This document shows, piece by piece, positions 1-8,525 of a stretch of DNA of 64,000 nt. The stretch is from Pseudophaeobacter profundi (GTDB taxonomy: Bacteria; Pseudomonadota; Alphaproteobacteria; Rhodobacterales; Rhodobacteraceae), in NCBI RefSeq assembly GCF_029697505.1, contig NZ_JARJEF010000007.1, forward strand, positions 168,020 to 232,019, given 5' to 3'. A program made the position numbers and the translations under genes. The notes beneath the pieces were generated by a model. That model was not told the origin of the DNA, ran no database searches, and saw only the letters and a list, made by a program, of their open reading frames with translations. Each line of letters opens with the position of its first letter. The stretch's first letter is position 1.

Positions 1-25
1 CTTCTTCCTGAGCTGCTGTGAATTC

Positions 26-61
26 AACAACCGGCGGAGCCAGCAGGTTTCGCCGGTTGTT
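26..61 (-). terminator. hairpin terminator of the 85-residue membrane protein gene
   Basis: Two perfect 11-base inverted arms (AACAACCGGCG at 26-36 and CGCCGGTTGTT at 51-61) enclose a 14-base loop. The hairpin lies 15 bases beyond the stop of the minus-strand gene at 77. No long T run follows, so termination strength is inferred. Confidence 0.6.
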
Positions 62-76
62 ACTATTGGTATTAGC

Positions 77-334
77 CTACCGCTTCGCTAGCTCTTCAAT
101 AGCCTCAGCCGTGCGCTTGGTGTTGTGATATACTCCCAGAAAGAGATACATCATCCCCCCCATGAAAATGGCGTAGATGGACCCCATCACCAGGATGCCC
201 AGGGCTGGCAATAGGCCGCCGTTTGGCGCAGGGGCCAGAAAGGCAGCGGCGGTGCCGACCAGGACACCGATACAGAGCAGGATAACAAAGACCCCAACCA
301 GTTTTTCAAATAGTCCAATAAATGTATCGCGCAT
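77..334 (-). CDS. small two-helix membrane protein, function unknown
   Basis: An 85-residue protein with two predicted membrane helices, about residues 10-32 (hydrophobic, beginning VGVFVILLCIG) and 43-67 (ALGILVMGSIYAIFMGG), and a short charged tail (KRTAEAIEELAKR). The ATG at 334 is preceded by GGGAGG at a normal distance, which supports the start. The gene is divergent from the GbsR-type regulator and followed by a strong hairpin. I do not recognise a named family and infer only an inner-membrane location. Confidence 0.7.
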   Translation of the reverse strand: MRDTFIGLFEKLVGVFVILLCIGVLVGTAAAFLAPAPNGGLLPALGILVMGSIYAIFMGGMMYLFLGVYHNTKRTAEAIEELAKR

Positions 335-400
335 TTTATCCTCCCAGTTTCAAAGGCCACATTTGTCGCGCCTCTGCTGTGTCCTGACAAGGAAATTATC

Positions 401-442
401 TTGACACCGACTCATTTTCATGAGTTTCTGTCATTACAGAAA
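401..442 (+). promoter_or_regulatory. candidate operators and -35 box of the GbsR-type regulator
   Basis: A consensus TTGACA lies at 401-406. It is followed by two perfect inverted repeats: ACTCAT-TTTC-ATGAGT at 410-425 and TTTCTGT-CATT-ACAGAAA at 425-442. The second ends 16 bases before the chosen ATG at 459. The position suits autoregulation by the adjacent MarR-like protein; binding is inferred. No good -10 hexamer was recognised. Confidence 0.45.
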
Positions 443-458
443 TTACAGGATATTCGAA

Positions 459-995
459 ATGAACCTCACCCCCGCCATGCAGAACTTTATCCTCCACTGG
501 GGGGAGATGGGCTCCAAATGGGGGGTCAACCGCTCGGTGGCGCAGATCCATGCGCTGCTGCATATCTCCCCCGATGCCATGACGGCGGATGACATTTGCG
601 AGACGCTGAACCTGGCGCGGTCAAACGTCTCTAACGGGTTGAAAGAACTGCAATCCCAGGGGCTGGTCAAAGCCTCGCGGCAATTGGGCGACCGGCGGGA
701 TCACTTTACCTCGATCCGCGACATGTTTGATCTGGTTGATGCGGTGATTGCCGCCCGGCGTGAACGTGAATTTGCCCCGACCCTGCGGGCGCTGGACGCG
801 GTGATGCAAGAGGCCGAAACCGATAAGACCCCCGCCGTGGTCAAGGACCGCATGGGCGAGACCCTGCGGGTGATGCAGATGTTTGACGACTGGTATGTCG
901 ATTTTGCCCGCCTGCCCCGATCCGTGCATCTGGCAGTGCTGAAGCTGGGCGCCAAGCTGGTGCGCTTCCTGCCTGGTGGCAAACCCAAGGACTAA
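459..995 (+). CDS. GbsR/MarR family transcriptional regulator
   Basis: A protein of about 178 residues starting MNLTPAMQNFILHWGEMGSK, with a winged-helix segment (ADDICETLNLARSNVSNGL) and a helical C-terminus likely used for dimerisation. GbsR-type MarR proteins are repressors that often respond to small solutes. The start at 459 is chosen over an in-frame ATG at 420 because AGGA lies 8-11 bases upstream and family members begin near this point; the upstream ATG would also place codons across the candidate operators. Two small membrane protein genes follow on the same strand and are probably its targets. The ligand is unknown. Confidence 0.8.
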   Translation: MNLTPAMQNFILHWGEMGSKWGVNRSVAQIHALLHISPDAMTADDICETLNLARSNVSNGLKELQSQGLVKASRQLGDRRDHFTSIRDMFDLVDAVIAARREREFAPTLRALDAVMQEAETDKTPAVVKDRMGETLRVMQMFDDWYVDFARLPRSVHLAVLKLGAKLVRFLPGGKPKD

Positions 996-1054
996 ACCCT
1001 TTTACAGCAACACACACCTAACATCAGGAAAAAACTTACACAGGGATTTCTCAA

Positions 1055-1492
1055 ATGACAGAAATGAATGTAATCCCAAGCCTGCCCTTTTGGAAGGCCA
1101 TCTCAACACGGCATCTGGTTGATCCGACAGCATTTGCCCTTGCCATGGCTGGCGGCCCAATTCTTGTTGGCGTTCTCGGCGCGCCGCTGCTGCTTGTCCC
1201 GTCTTTTGCCGTAGTGTTTGGTGGCCCGCTCTATCTGGCCCTGGGTATCCCGGTGATGCTGTTTTACATGTCTCGGAACACGGTGACGCCAGCAGCCTGG
1301 GCCGGGCTGGCCTTTGTGGCCAATTTGGTCCTATTTCTGCCGATCGTTATGGTCGCTGTTTTGACTGGCGGCAGCCACGATGGCCCCAGTCTGTTTCTCT
1401 TTTTTGGCAGTATCTTTGCGCCCCTTTGGGGCCTGGCCAGTGGCTTTATATATGGCCACTTCGAACGCGATTTTTACAAACAAACCATCTGA
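1055..1492 (+). CDS. four-helix membrane protein, function unknown
   Basis: A 145-residue hydrophobic protein with four predicted membrane segments (about residues 26-45, 47-70, 82-105 and 110-133) and a short charged C-terminus (HFERDFYKQTI). AGGGA sits upstream of the ATG. It lies 59 bases behind the GbsR-type regulator and 18 bases before another small membrane protein, so the three probably form one transcript. I do not recognise the family. A role in small-solute transport or membrane homeostasis would be a guess from the regulator type only. Confidence 0.7.
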   Translation: MTEMNVIPSLPFWKAISTRHLVDPTAFALAMAGGPILVGVLGAPLLLVPSFAVVFGGPLYLALGIPVMLFYMSRNTVTPAAWAGLAFVANLVLFLPIVMVAVLTGGSHDGPSLFLFFGSIFAPLWGLASGFIYGHFERDFYKQTI

Positions 1493-1510
1493 ATTTGGAA
1501 GGATCACATC

Positions 1511-1885
1511 ATGCTTTTTCACATCAGCCTTTATATCGGCCTCAGCCTGCTCATGGTCACCGCCATGGTGCTCATGATCCTGAAGATTGGCAAACTGCTG
1601 GGGGATTGCCCCGCCTCCGGTCGCGCCGCCAGGGCTGCGTCGGTCACGATTGCCACCGGCTATGGGATGATCGGACTTGGCGGCGTCGCTCTGATTGGCG
1701 CGGCAAGCGCCCTACTGGACATGGGGGCCATCGGCCTGCTGCCCAGCCTGGGGCTGGCGGCGCTCTGCCTGGGGCTGGGCTTTGGCCATGCCATCGCCAC
1801 CCTGCGGGCCGTTATTCGTGACAGCCTGTCGCCGCACCGCCCACCCAACGTGCCCACAGGCGATGCGGTTTCCGGCGCCGCATGA
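1511..1885 (+). CDS. small membrane protein, function unknown
   Basis: A 124-residue protein with a clear ribosome site (GGAAGGATC before the ATG). Predicted membrane helices lie at about residues 3-25, 48-70 and 75-98, with a proline-rich soluble tail. It is the last gene of the inferred three-gene unit with the GbsR-type regulator and ends just before a bidirectional hairpin shared with gshA. No family is recognised. Confidence 0.7.
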   Translation: MLFHISLYIGLSLLMVTAMVLMILKIGKLLGDCPASGRAARAASVTIATGYGMIGLGGVALIGAASALLDMGAIGLLPSLGLAALCLGLGFGHAIATLRAVIRDSLSPHRPPNVPTGDAVSGAA

Positions 1886-1898
1886 ACACCACGGGCAA

Positions 1899-1933
1899 GA
1901 AAAAGGGGCGTCTCAGCGGCGCCCCCTTTTTAT
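1899..1933. terminator. bidirectional terminator between convergent genes
   Basis: An A-rich left side (AAAAAGGGGCG) and a T-rich right side (CGCCCCCTTTTT) form a hairpin with one bulged base. It sits 14 bases after the plus-strand membrane protein gene and 11 bases after the gshA stop on the other strand, so it can serve both. Confidence 0.7.
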
Positions 1934-1943
1934 CTCTTTGCCT

Positions 1944-3314
1944 TTAGTAGCTGTAGTCGGCGTAGATCCGGGTCAGATCGCCGCCCCAGTCACCGTGATA
2001 GCGCTCCAGCAACTCATCCGCCGGCACTTTGCCACTGTCCAGGCTGTCTTTCAGCGCGTTGAGGAAATGGGTCTCATCGGGCACCAAGCCACCAGCCCCC
2101 GGACGGGCGCGGTTTTTCAGGCCAGAATCGGAAATCTCTACCACTTCGCGGGCCAGGTCATGCATCTTGATGCCGTTCACCTCGGCTTGCAGTGCATCGC
2201 GAGAAGCCGCAACCCGCAGCCCTTCGCGGGTCTCGGCGTCCCAGTCCTTGACCAGATCCCAGGCCGCATCCAGCGCGTTCTGGTCATAGGTCAAGCCCAC
2301 CCAGAAGGCCGGCAGCGCACAAAGACGCCGCCAGGGGCCGCCGTCGGCGCCGCGCATTTCCATGTATTTCTTGATCCGCGCCTCGGGAAAGGCGGTGGTC
2401 AAATGATCCGCCCAATCCGACAGGGTGGGGATTTCACCAGGCAGGGCAGGCAGTTTCCCCTGCAGGAAATCGCGGAAAGACATGCCAAGCGCATTGATGT
2501 ATTCGCCGTCGCGGTAGACAAAATACATCGGCACATCCAGCGCATATTGCACATAGGATTCAAAGCCAAAACCTTCGTCAAAGACAAAGGGCAACATGCC
2601 GGTGCGGCTGTCGTCCAGATGCCGCCAGATCTTGCTGCGCCAGGATTTGTGGCCATTGGGCTTACCCTCAAAGAAGGGCGAATTGGCAAACAGTGCGGTG
2701 GCCACCGGCTGCAGCGCCAGGGCAACGCGCAGTTTCTGCACCATGTCTGCCTCGGAGCCAAAGTCGATATTGACCTGCACCGTGGTGGTACGGCGCATCA
2801 TGTCGCGCCCCATGGTGCCGACCTTGGCCATGTAATCATTCATCAGCCGATAGCGCCCCTTGGGCATCAGCGGCATTTCATCGTGGGTCCAGATCGGGGC
2901 GGCACCCAGACCGATAAAGCCAACGCCGATCTTGTCGGAAATGTCTTTGACCTCGCGCAGGTGGGTGTTCACCTCGTCGCAGGTCTCGTGGATGGTTTCC
3001 AGTGGGGCACCAGACAGTTCCAGCGCGCCGCCGGGTTCCAGGCTGACATTGGCCCCGTCTTTTTCCAACCCGATCAGATTGCCGCCTTCGGTGACCTCGG
3101 ACCAGCCATAGCTGTCGCGCAGCCCCTGCAGCACCGCCACGATAGAGCGCTCGCCCTCAAAGGGCAGCGGTTTGAGCGTATCCTTGCAATAGCCGAACTT
3201 TTCATGCTCGGTCCCGATGCGCCAGGCATCGCGGGGTTTGCAGCCGCTGGCCAGGTATTCGGCCAATTGTTCGTGGCGCTCGATGGGTCCGCCGCCGGAC
3301 TGGGGAATGGACAT
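1944..3314 (-). CDS. gshA: glutamate-cysteine ligase
   Basis: This enzyme makes gamma-glutamylcysteine from glutamate, cysteine and ATP, the first step of glutathione synthesis in the cytosol. The protein has 456 residues and belongs to the plant/alphaproteobacterial type: it carries the segments WRIGTEHEKFGYC, LEPGGALELSGAP and TVQVNIDF that are characteristic of that class. The ATG at 3314 is preferred over a GTG at 3323 because GGAG lies 8 bases before the ATG and the GTG overlaps that GGAG. It is the last gene of an apparent rsmE-(membrane protein)-gshA unit and ends at a bidirectional terminator. Confidence 0.93.
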   Translation of the reverse strand: MSIPQSGGGPIERHEQLAEYLASGCKPRDAWRIGTEHEKFGYCKDTLKPLPFEGERSIVAVLQGLRDSYGWSEVTEGGNLIGLEKDGANVSLEPGGALELSGAPLETIHETCDEVNTHLREVKDISDKIGVGFIGLGAAPIWTHDEMPLMPKGRYRLMNDYMAKVGTMGRDMMRRTTTVQVNIDFGSEADMVQKLRVALALQPVATALFANSPFFEGKPNGHKSWRSKIWRHLDDSRTGMLPFVFDEGFGFESYVQYALDVPMYFVYRDGEYINALGMSFRDFLQGKLPALPGEIPTLSDWADHLTTAFPEARIKKYMEMRGADGGPWRRLCALPAFWVGLTYDQNALDAAWDLVKDWDAETREGLRVAASRDALQAEVNGIKMHDLAREVVEISDSGLKNRARPGAGGLVPDETHFLNALKDSLDSGKVPADELLERYHGDWGGDLTRIYADYSY

Positions 3315-3378
3315 GCCGGGCACTCCGTCCTGTAGGGTTATCTTGGGAAATCAGTGGTGAGCGGAATCAATGCCGGTG

Positions 3379-3906
3379 TCAATGCAGCCTTTGGTGCGCA
3401 GGACGCGATGGGCTGCGCTCCCAGATCACGACCTGGTGAGAACCGCTGCGGCGCAGCTCGCTGAGCATCCGTTCGGTGCGCAGGCCCGGAAGCGCGGCAA
3501 AAACGTCAAACAGGGCCTCGTTTCCTTCGGCATTGACCGGAATTTCCAAAGGCCCCTGCCCGTCTTGTTCCAGCACCCAATGCGGCGGTTTGGCCGTATG
3601 ATCCAGCCGCAACCGCTGCAGTTCAGAGGTGGCAACAGCGCCCCCGGTGAGCGGGCCAAAATAGGCGATCTGACCCTCGTCCACCCGCACCACACCGGGG
3701 CCACCAGCCCCAAGACGAAAGCGCAGCCGCTGCGCGCCAATCACGGCAATCACCAGGCCCACCGTCACCAAGGCCCAGCCCGTGGCCGCCGTCACCCCAT
3801 AGGAGGTAAAGGCCCATTTCAGCCCCACCAGCAGCATCAGCGCCGCCACGATCAATTCACGCCAGCGCCACAACGCTTCGCGGGCCTCGGGCCGAATGAA
3901 ACTCAT
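3379..3906 (-). CDS. two-helix membrane protein with soluble C-terminal domain, unknown function
   Basis: A 175-residue protein. An N-terminal basic segment (REALWRWRELIVAALMLLVG) leads into two membrane helices at about residues 17-33 and 42-60, followed by a soluble domain of about 110 residues. Similar proteins sit next to gshA in related genomes as far as I recall; I do not know a function. Spacing to rsmE (86 bases) and gshA (64 bases) on the same strand suggests cotranscription. Confidence 0.75.
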   Translation of the reverse strand: MSFIRPEAREALWRWRELIVAALMLLVGLKWAFTSYGVTAATGWALVTVGLVIAVIGAQRLRFRLGAGGPGVVRVDEGQIAYFGPLTGGAVATSELQRLRLDHTAKPPHWVLEQDGQGPLEIPVNAEGNEALFDVFAALPGLRTERMLSELRRSGSHQVVIWERSPSRPAHQRLH

Positions 3907-3992
3907 CTGCTTTCTCCCATCAGGGGCATCTTTTGCAAGCTCATGTTGGTACGGCGCTGATCTGGCGAAGCGCCAGGCCGCCTGTCTTCAGT

Positions 3993-4721
3993 TCATCGCC
4001 AATCTCCAAGCGTTTGCTGCCACAGGGTCATGGCCGCCACGGCGGCGGTATCCGCACGCAGGATGCGCGGGCCCAGGCTGACAACATGCGCCTGTTCCAT
4101 CGCGTGCAGGCGGCTGCGTTCCTTGTCAGAAAATCCGCCCTCGGGGCCAATCACAATCGCCCAGGGCGCGTCTTTGTGATCCTGCGCGGCCAGCTGCAGC
4201 GCATTGCCCACCTCGGCTTCGTCGCAGAACATCAGCTGGCGATCAGCGGGCCAGTCATCCAACAGGCGCGACAGTTTCTGCAACTCGCCGACCTCTGGCA
4301 CATAGGTGCCGCCGCATTGCTCGGCAGCCTCAACCGCGTGGGCCTGTAGCCGGTCCTGACGGATCCGTTCCGAATTGGTGAAATCAGTTCCCACCGGCAG
4401 GATGCGCGCGGCCCCCATCTCGGCAGCCTTTTCCACGATGAAATCGGTGCGTGCCTTTTTGATCGGGGCAAAGATCAGCCACAGATCCGGCGGCATCTGC
4501 AATGGTTTGCTTTGTTCAAGACAGATCAGCACGCCGGTACGTTTCCCCGCCTCTGCCACCTCGGCCTGCCATTCGCCATCACGGCCGTTGAACAGCGCCA
4601 CAGCCCCGCCCGGACGCAGGCGCATCACCCCAAAGAGGTAATGCGCCTGTTCCTTCTCCAGAGGAATGGATTGCCCTGCCCCCAAGGGGTGCTCTACATA
4701 CAGTCTGATTTTTGCACTCAT
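3993..4721 (-). CDS. rsmE: 16S rRNA (uracil1498-N3)-methyltransferase
   Basis: RsmE methylates N3 of U1498 in 16S rRNA using SAM. The protein has about 242 residues with an N-terminal PUA-like part (KIRLYVEHPLGAGQSIPL, then HYLFGVMRLRPG) and a C-terminal SPOUT knot with VIGPEGGFSDKE and SLGPRILRADTAA, the SAM-binding loops of this family. I place the start at 4721 (MSAKIRLYVEH); ten upstream in-frame residues are possible but would overlap the divergent ubiA start. It is the first gene of the gshA unit. Confidence 0.92.
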   Translation of the reverse strand: MSAKIRLYVEHPLGAGQSIPLEKEQAHYLFGVMRLRPGGAVALFNGRDGEWQAEVAEAGKRTGVLICLEQSKPLQMPPDLWLIFAPIKKARTDFIVEKAAEMGAARILPVGTDFTNSERIRQDRLQAHAVEAAEQCGGTYVPEVGELQKLSRLLDDWPADRQLMFCDEAEVGNALQLAAQDHKDAPWAIVIGPEGGFSDKERSRLHAMEQAHVVSLGPRILRADTAAVAAMTLWQQTLGDWR

Positions 4722-4732
4722 GAGGCCTACAT

Positions 4733-5695
4733 ATGCAAGGTGACGCGCCAAAACCAGATGGGCAGGTCGCAGATGCGGTCAAAGACAACTGGGTTGATCA
4801 ATTTGCACCAACCTGGAGCCGCCCCTACCTGCGGCTAAGCCGGGCGGACAGACCCATTGGTACCTGGCTTCTGCTGATCCCCTGCTGGTGGGGGCTGACG
4901 CTGGCGATCCTCTGGGATGGCGCGCCGCGCTGGGAAGACGCCTGGATCGCCCTGGCCTGCGCCCTTGGGGCCTGGCTGATGCGCGGCGCGGGCTGCACCT
5001 GGAATGACATCACTGATCGCAATATCGACGGCGCGGTAGAACGCACCCGCTCACGCCCGATCCCATCGGGGCAGGTGACGGTGCGCGGCGCGGTCTTCTG
5101 GATGGTGACGCAGGCGTTGCTGTCCTTTTGCATTTTGCTGACCTTCAATCAGATGGCGATCTCGATGGGGATTCTGGCACTGCTGCCGGTGGCGATCTAT
5201 CCCTTTGCCAAACGCTTTACCTGGTGGCCGCAGGTATTCCTGGGGCTGGCCTTCAACTGGGGCGCGCTTTTGGCCTGGACGGCCCATACCGGCGCGCTGC
5301 ACTGGCCTGCGGTGTTTCTGTATCTCGCCGGGATCAGCTGGACCCTGTTTTACGACACGATCTATGCCCATCAGGACACCGAGGATGACGCGCTGATCGG
5401 GGTGAAATCCACCGCCCGGCTGTTTGGCGACGACACCCCAGCCTGGCTGCGCCGCTTTATTGTCGGCACCGTCAGCCTGATGGCGCTGGCGATCATTCTT
5501 GCCCTCGATCTGGAGCAGCACTACTGGACCCTGGGGTTGGCCCTGGTTGGGCCATGGGCCATGGGCTGGCATATGACCTGGCAATTACGGGTTTTTGACG
5601 CCTCGAACAACCAGCGCCTGTTGCAGATGTTTCGGCTCAACCGCGATACCGGCTTGATTCCGCTTATATTCTTTATCCTTGCCATGTTCACCTGA
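4733..5695 (+). CDS. ubiA: 4-hydroxybenzoate polyprenyltransferase
   Basis: UbiA attaches the polyprenyl tail to 4-hydroxybenzoate in ubiquinone synthesis in the inner membrane. The 320-residue polytopic protein has the first aspartate motif NDITDRNID at residues 91-99 and the second DTIYAHQDTEDD at 208-219, both binding Mg-diphosphate. It is divergent from rsmE with only 11 bases between the chosen starts. The substrate 4-hydroxybenzoate is also attacked by PobA encoded elsewhere in this window; the two genes are not linked. Confidence 0.93.
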   Translation: MQGDAPKPDGQVADAVKDNWVDQFAPTWSRPYLRLSRADRPIGTWLLLIPCWWGLTLAILWDGAPRWEDAWIALACALGAWLMRGAGCTWNDITDRNIDGAVERTRSRPIPSGQVTVRGAVFWMVTQALLSFCILLTFNQMAISMGILALLPVAIYPFAKRFTWWPQVFLGLAFNWGALLAWTAHTGALHWPAVFLYLAGISWTLFYDTIYAHQDTEDDALIGVKSTARLFGDDTPAWLRRFIVGTVSLMALAIILALDLEQHYWTLGLALVGPWAMGWHMTWQLRVFDASNNQRLLQMFRLNRDTGLIPLIFFILAMFT

Positions 5696-5755
5696 TTGAA
5701 CCGCCGGGCTTGGGGATATAAACAAGGAGCAGTTTTTCCGGGGAATAGCCAATTT

Positions 5756-7717
5756 ATGCGCCTGTCATCGCTTTTGATCCCGACCCTGACCTTTGCCGCA
5801 GCAGCTGGTATCAGCCTTGTTGCCGCCAGTTTTGCCGTAACTGCGGTAGAACAAAACAGCGAAACCAGCCTGCGCCGCGCCCTGGATGACGGTGATATGG
5901 GCTGGGCCGAGGTCACCTCTGACGGCTTGCGGGTTCTCCTGCAGGGCACCGCCCCGGACGAGGCCACACGCTTTGCGGCGCTGTCGCTGGCGGGGGGCAT
6001 TGTCGATGCCTCACGGGTGATCGACGAGATGTCCGTCACCCCCTCAAAGGGGATCGCGCCACCACGCTTTTCAGCGGAAATTCTGCGCAATCACAGTGGC
6101 ATATCCATAATCGGCCTGATCCCGACCTCTTCCTCTCGCACCGATCTGGTGAAACAGCTGGACGGGCTGAGCGAAGCAGGCCAGGTTGCCGATCTGCTGG
6201 AAACCGCCGAATACCCGGTCCCCAAGGGCTGGGAGGCTGCGCTGCGCTATGCCATCGCCGCGCTGGAGATGCTACCGCGGGCAAAGATTTCGGTTGATGC
6301 CGAACGCATCAAGATCACCACCATGGCGGAATCTGCCGCCGCCAAAGGCATGCTGCAGGACCAGTTGACCCGGCTGGCCCCACCAGAGCTGCATCTGGTA
6401 CTGGACATCACCGCCGCCCGGCCGGTCATCACGCCCTTTACCCTGCGCTTCTTGATCGACGAGGGCGGCGCCCACTTTGACGCCTGCTCTGCCGAAAGCG
6501 CCGAGAGCCGCGCCTATATCCTGAGTGCGGCCCGCGCCGCCGGGTTAGAGGGGCGGGCGGACTGTGTCATCGGCATGGGGGTGCCCTCACCCAACTGGTC
6601 GCGCGCCAGCGCGCTTAGTATCGCCAGCCTGGCGGCCCTGGGCCAGGGCACCGTCACAATCGCCAATGCCGATATTACCCTGGTCGCCGCCGAAGCCACC
6701 CCACCTGCCCTGTTCGACAAAGTGGTCGGAGAGCTGGAAAACGCCCTTCCCGAAGTCTTTGCCCTACACGCGGTGCTGCCAACGCCCAGCAGCGATGCCA
6801 GCGCCGGACCGCCCGAATTCACCGCCACCCTCAGCCCCGAGGGGCAGGTGCAGCTGCGCGGGCGTATCAATGATGAGATGTCGCGCGACATCGCCAGCAG
6901 CTATGCGCAGGCGCGCTTTGGCTCTGATGCGGTACATACCGCCACCCGCGTGGTCGCGGATCTGCCCAGCGACTGGCCAGTGCGGGTTCTCGCCGGGCTA
7001 GAGGCCCTGTCACATCTGGAGCGCGGCGCGGTCACTGTCACCCCTGACAACCTGCAACTGCGCGGTATGAGCCACCAGGAAGATACCCTTGCCGTGGTCT
7101 CGGGGTTTCTAGCGGAAAAGCTGGGAGAGGCCGAAAGCTACGAGCTGGCCCTCACCTATGAAGAGCCACCAATCCCCGAGGACCAGCCGCTGCCAGCCGA
7201 ACTCTGCGCCGCACAGTTGGCGGGGGCGCAGGCCAGTTCTGGCAAGATCGGCTTTGAACCCGGCTCTGCCACCGTGGCGGCCGGCAGCAGCCTCGTGCTG
7301 GATCATATCTCTACCATTCTGGAACGCTGCGGTCCGGTACGGCTGGAAATTCAAGGCCATACTGACAGTCAGGGCCGTGAGGAGATGAACCAGACGCTAA
7401 GCCAGGCGCGGGCGCAGTCAATCCTCAACGAATTGCGTGCCCGGCGCATTCGCACCTCTGCCTTTGTTGCCAGCGGCTATGGCGAAAGCCAGCCCATTGC
7501 CACGAACGACACCGAAGAGGGCCGCGAGGCCAACCGCCGCATCGAATTCCGCCTGATCCTGCCGGAAACCAACGCCGAGGGGGAAACCACCCTCGAAGGG
7601 GCCGCTACCACAGCCGCCACAGATGACCAGGCGGACACCGGCGACACCCAAGACACCGCCGCCGATCAGGATAGCAGCCCCCCCAGCAACACCGAACAGG
7701 AGACCTCAGGACAATGA
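5756..7717 (+). CDS. OmpA family peptidoglycan-binding envelope protein with BON-like region
   Basis: A protein of about 653 residues. An N-terminal signal-like or anchor segment (MRLSSLLIPTLTFAAAAGIS) precedes a long periplasmic region with weakly BON-like repeats (for example DGLRVLLQGTAPDEATRFAA), then an OmpA C-terminal domain (LEIQGHTDSQGREEMN, then SGYGESQPIATN and NRRIEFRL) expected to bind peptidoglycan, and an acidic Asp/Thr-rich tail. The ATG at 5756 is chosen over an upstream TTG because of the signal sequence. The stop overlaps the start of the next gene by 4 bases (7714-7717), which implies translational coupling. Confidence 0.85.
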   Translation: MRLSSLLIPTLTFAAAAGISLVAASFAVTAVEQNSETSLRRALDDGDMGWAEVTSDGLRVLLQGTAPDEATRFAALSLAGGIVDASRVIDEMSVTPSKGIAPPRFSAEILRNHSGISIIGLIPTSSSRTDLVKQLDGLSEAGQVADLLETAEYPVPKGWEAALRYAIAALEMLPRAKISVDAERIKITTMAESAAAKGMLQDQLTRLAPPELHLVLDITAARPVITPFTLRFLIDEGGAHFDACSAESAESRAYILSAARAAGLEGRADCVIGMGVPSPNWSRASALSIASLAALGQGTVTIANADITLVAAEATPPALFDKVVGELENALPEVFALHAVLPTPSSDASAGPPEFTATLSPEGQVQLRGRINDEMSRDIASSYAQARFGSDAVHTATRVVADLPSDWPVRVLAGLEALSHLERGAVTVTPDNLQLRGMSHQEDTLAVVSGFLAEKLGEAESYELALTYEEPPIPEDQPLPAELCAAQLAGAQASSGKIGFEPGSATVAAGSSLVLDHISTILERCGPVRLEIQGHTDSQGREEMNQTLSQARAQSILNELRARRIRTSAFVASGYGESQPIATNDTEEGREANRRIEFRLILPETNAEGETTLEGAATTAATDDQADTGDTQDTAADQDSSPPSNTEQETSGQ

Positions 7718-8031
7718 ACAGAGCAGAGTTCATCCTCACCACCGCAATCATCCTGTTTGCCGCCTTTGCCCTGGGCTGGTTTGCAAACTGGCTGGTCCAC
7801 CGCTTTACCCGCGTGCGTCAAAGCGACGTCGCCGATCTGGACCGGATGAGCCAAGAGCTGCACGAGGCCGAGGAAACCCGCGATCAGGCGATCACCTATC
7901 TGCAACAGCGCGAGGCAGAGCTGACCAACCAGCTAACCCAAACCGAAGCGGAACTGCGCGCTGCCATGGACGGTCTGCGCGATGCCCGCCGTGAGGCCGA
8001 GGAAATGCGCGGCCAGTTGCACCGGGATTGA
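7714..8031 (+). CDS. membrane-anchored coiled-coil protein
   Basis: A 105-residue protein with one N-terminal membrane helix (about residues 7-28, ILTTAIILFAAFALGWFANW) followed by a continuous charged coiled coil from about residue 40 to the end, rich in Glu, Gln and Arg heptads. Its ATG overlaps the stop of the OmpA-like gene (ATGA), so the two products are probably made together and may interact at the envelope. No named family is recognised. Confidence 0.75.
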   Translation: MNRAEFILTTAIILFAAFALGWFANWLVHRFTRVRQSDVADLDRMSQELHEAEETRDQAITYLQQREAELTNQLTQTEAELRAAMDGLRDARREAEEMRGQLHRD

Positions 8032-8300
8032 CCTGGGCAGCGGGCAGCGCCAAACCGCCAGCCCCTTTTCTGGCCAACCGGATACACAGCCCCGCAAACA
8101 GGCAGACACCAGCTGCCACCCTACGCGACTGCTCTGCGCCCCGCGCAGAGCCGGGCCCAACTGAGCAGCCATATTCTATGAATATGGCGCAACAGGCGGG
8201 AGCCCCCGCTGCCTTGGCTGCTCCGCGTATGGCATGCCATGCGCGGCACAACATATACCGTCTTGAAAGCCTTTCGGCACCGCACCCCCGGTGGTTTACC

Positions 8301-8353
8301 AGTATGACCGGCCAATATGACCGACCAGCCTGCGTGACCGACCAGCGTGACCC
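8301..8353. repeat. degenerate tandem repeat of a TGACCGACCAGC unit
   Basis: Four imperfect units share the core TATGACCGGCCA, TATGACCGACCAGC, GTGACCGACCAGC and GTGACCCG, spaced about 14-19 bases apart. The stretch is not coding as far as can be seen. It may be a slipped-strand expansion or a cluster of binding sites; the sequence alone does not decide. Confidence 0.4.
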
Positions 8354-8400
8354 GTTCGCCGCCGCCGGTGGACAGGCCACCAGAAGATGTCACACCAATC

Positions 8401-8487
8401 CGAGCAGCGGTTTTGCGCATCTCAAATATGCAAAATCAAATGGGCAGAGCCAGCCTTGGGGCTGCAAATGAACGCGTCACGCTCCAG
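8401..8487 (+). repeat. dispersed ~100-bp repeat, copy A (degenerate)
   Basis: The block from CGGTTTTGCGCATCTC through ATGCAAAATCAA to GCTCCAGG aligns with the copies at 27733-27831 and, reversed, at 54674-54777. The left part of the element, including the AGTGGG segment, is missing. It ends about 40 bases beyond the moaE stop. See the finding on the three copies. Confidence 0.6.
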
Positions 8488-8525
8488 GCGTCTGGTTTGT
8501 CGGTCGCCTGATCCCCGCCCGCGGC

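Larger units (their letters stand above)
8032..8525. other. 494-base gene-less stretch with palindromes, tandem repeat and dispersed repeat
   Basis: No convincing gene in either direction. It holds a perfect hairpin CCATATTC-TAT-GAATATGG at 8169-8187, a 12-base palindrome ATGGCATGCCAT at 8229-8240 that extends to about 20 bases with one wobble, a degenerate tandem repeat at 8301-8353 and a dispersed repeat copy at 8401-8487. The first hairpin may terminate the OmpA unit; no T run follows it. Confidence 0.5.

Noticed and set aside
1695-3335. 546-codon plus-strand open frame
   Set aside because: It lies antisense to gshA, which has full family motifs, and its product shows no recognisable domain. 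High GC content opens long antisense frames.
8028-8471. plus-strand open frame of 147 codons in the gap after the coiled-coil gene
   Set aside because: No ribosome site, no domain, runs through palindromes and a dispersed repeat; considered noncoding.
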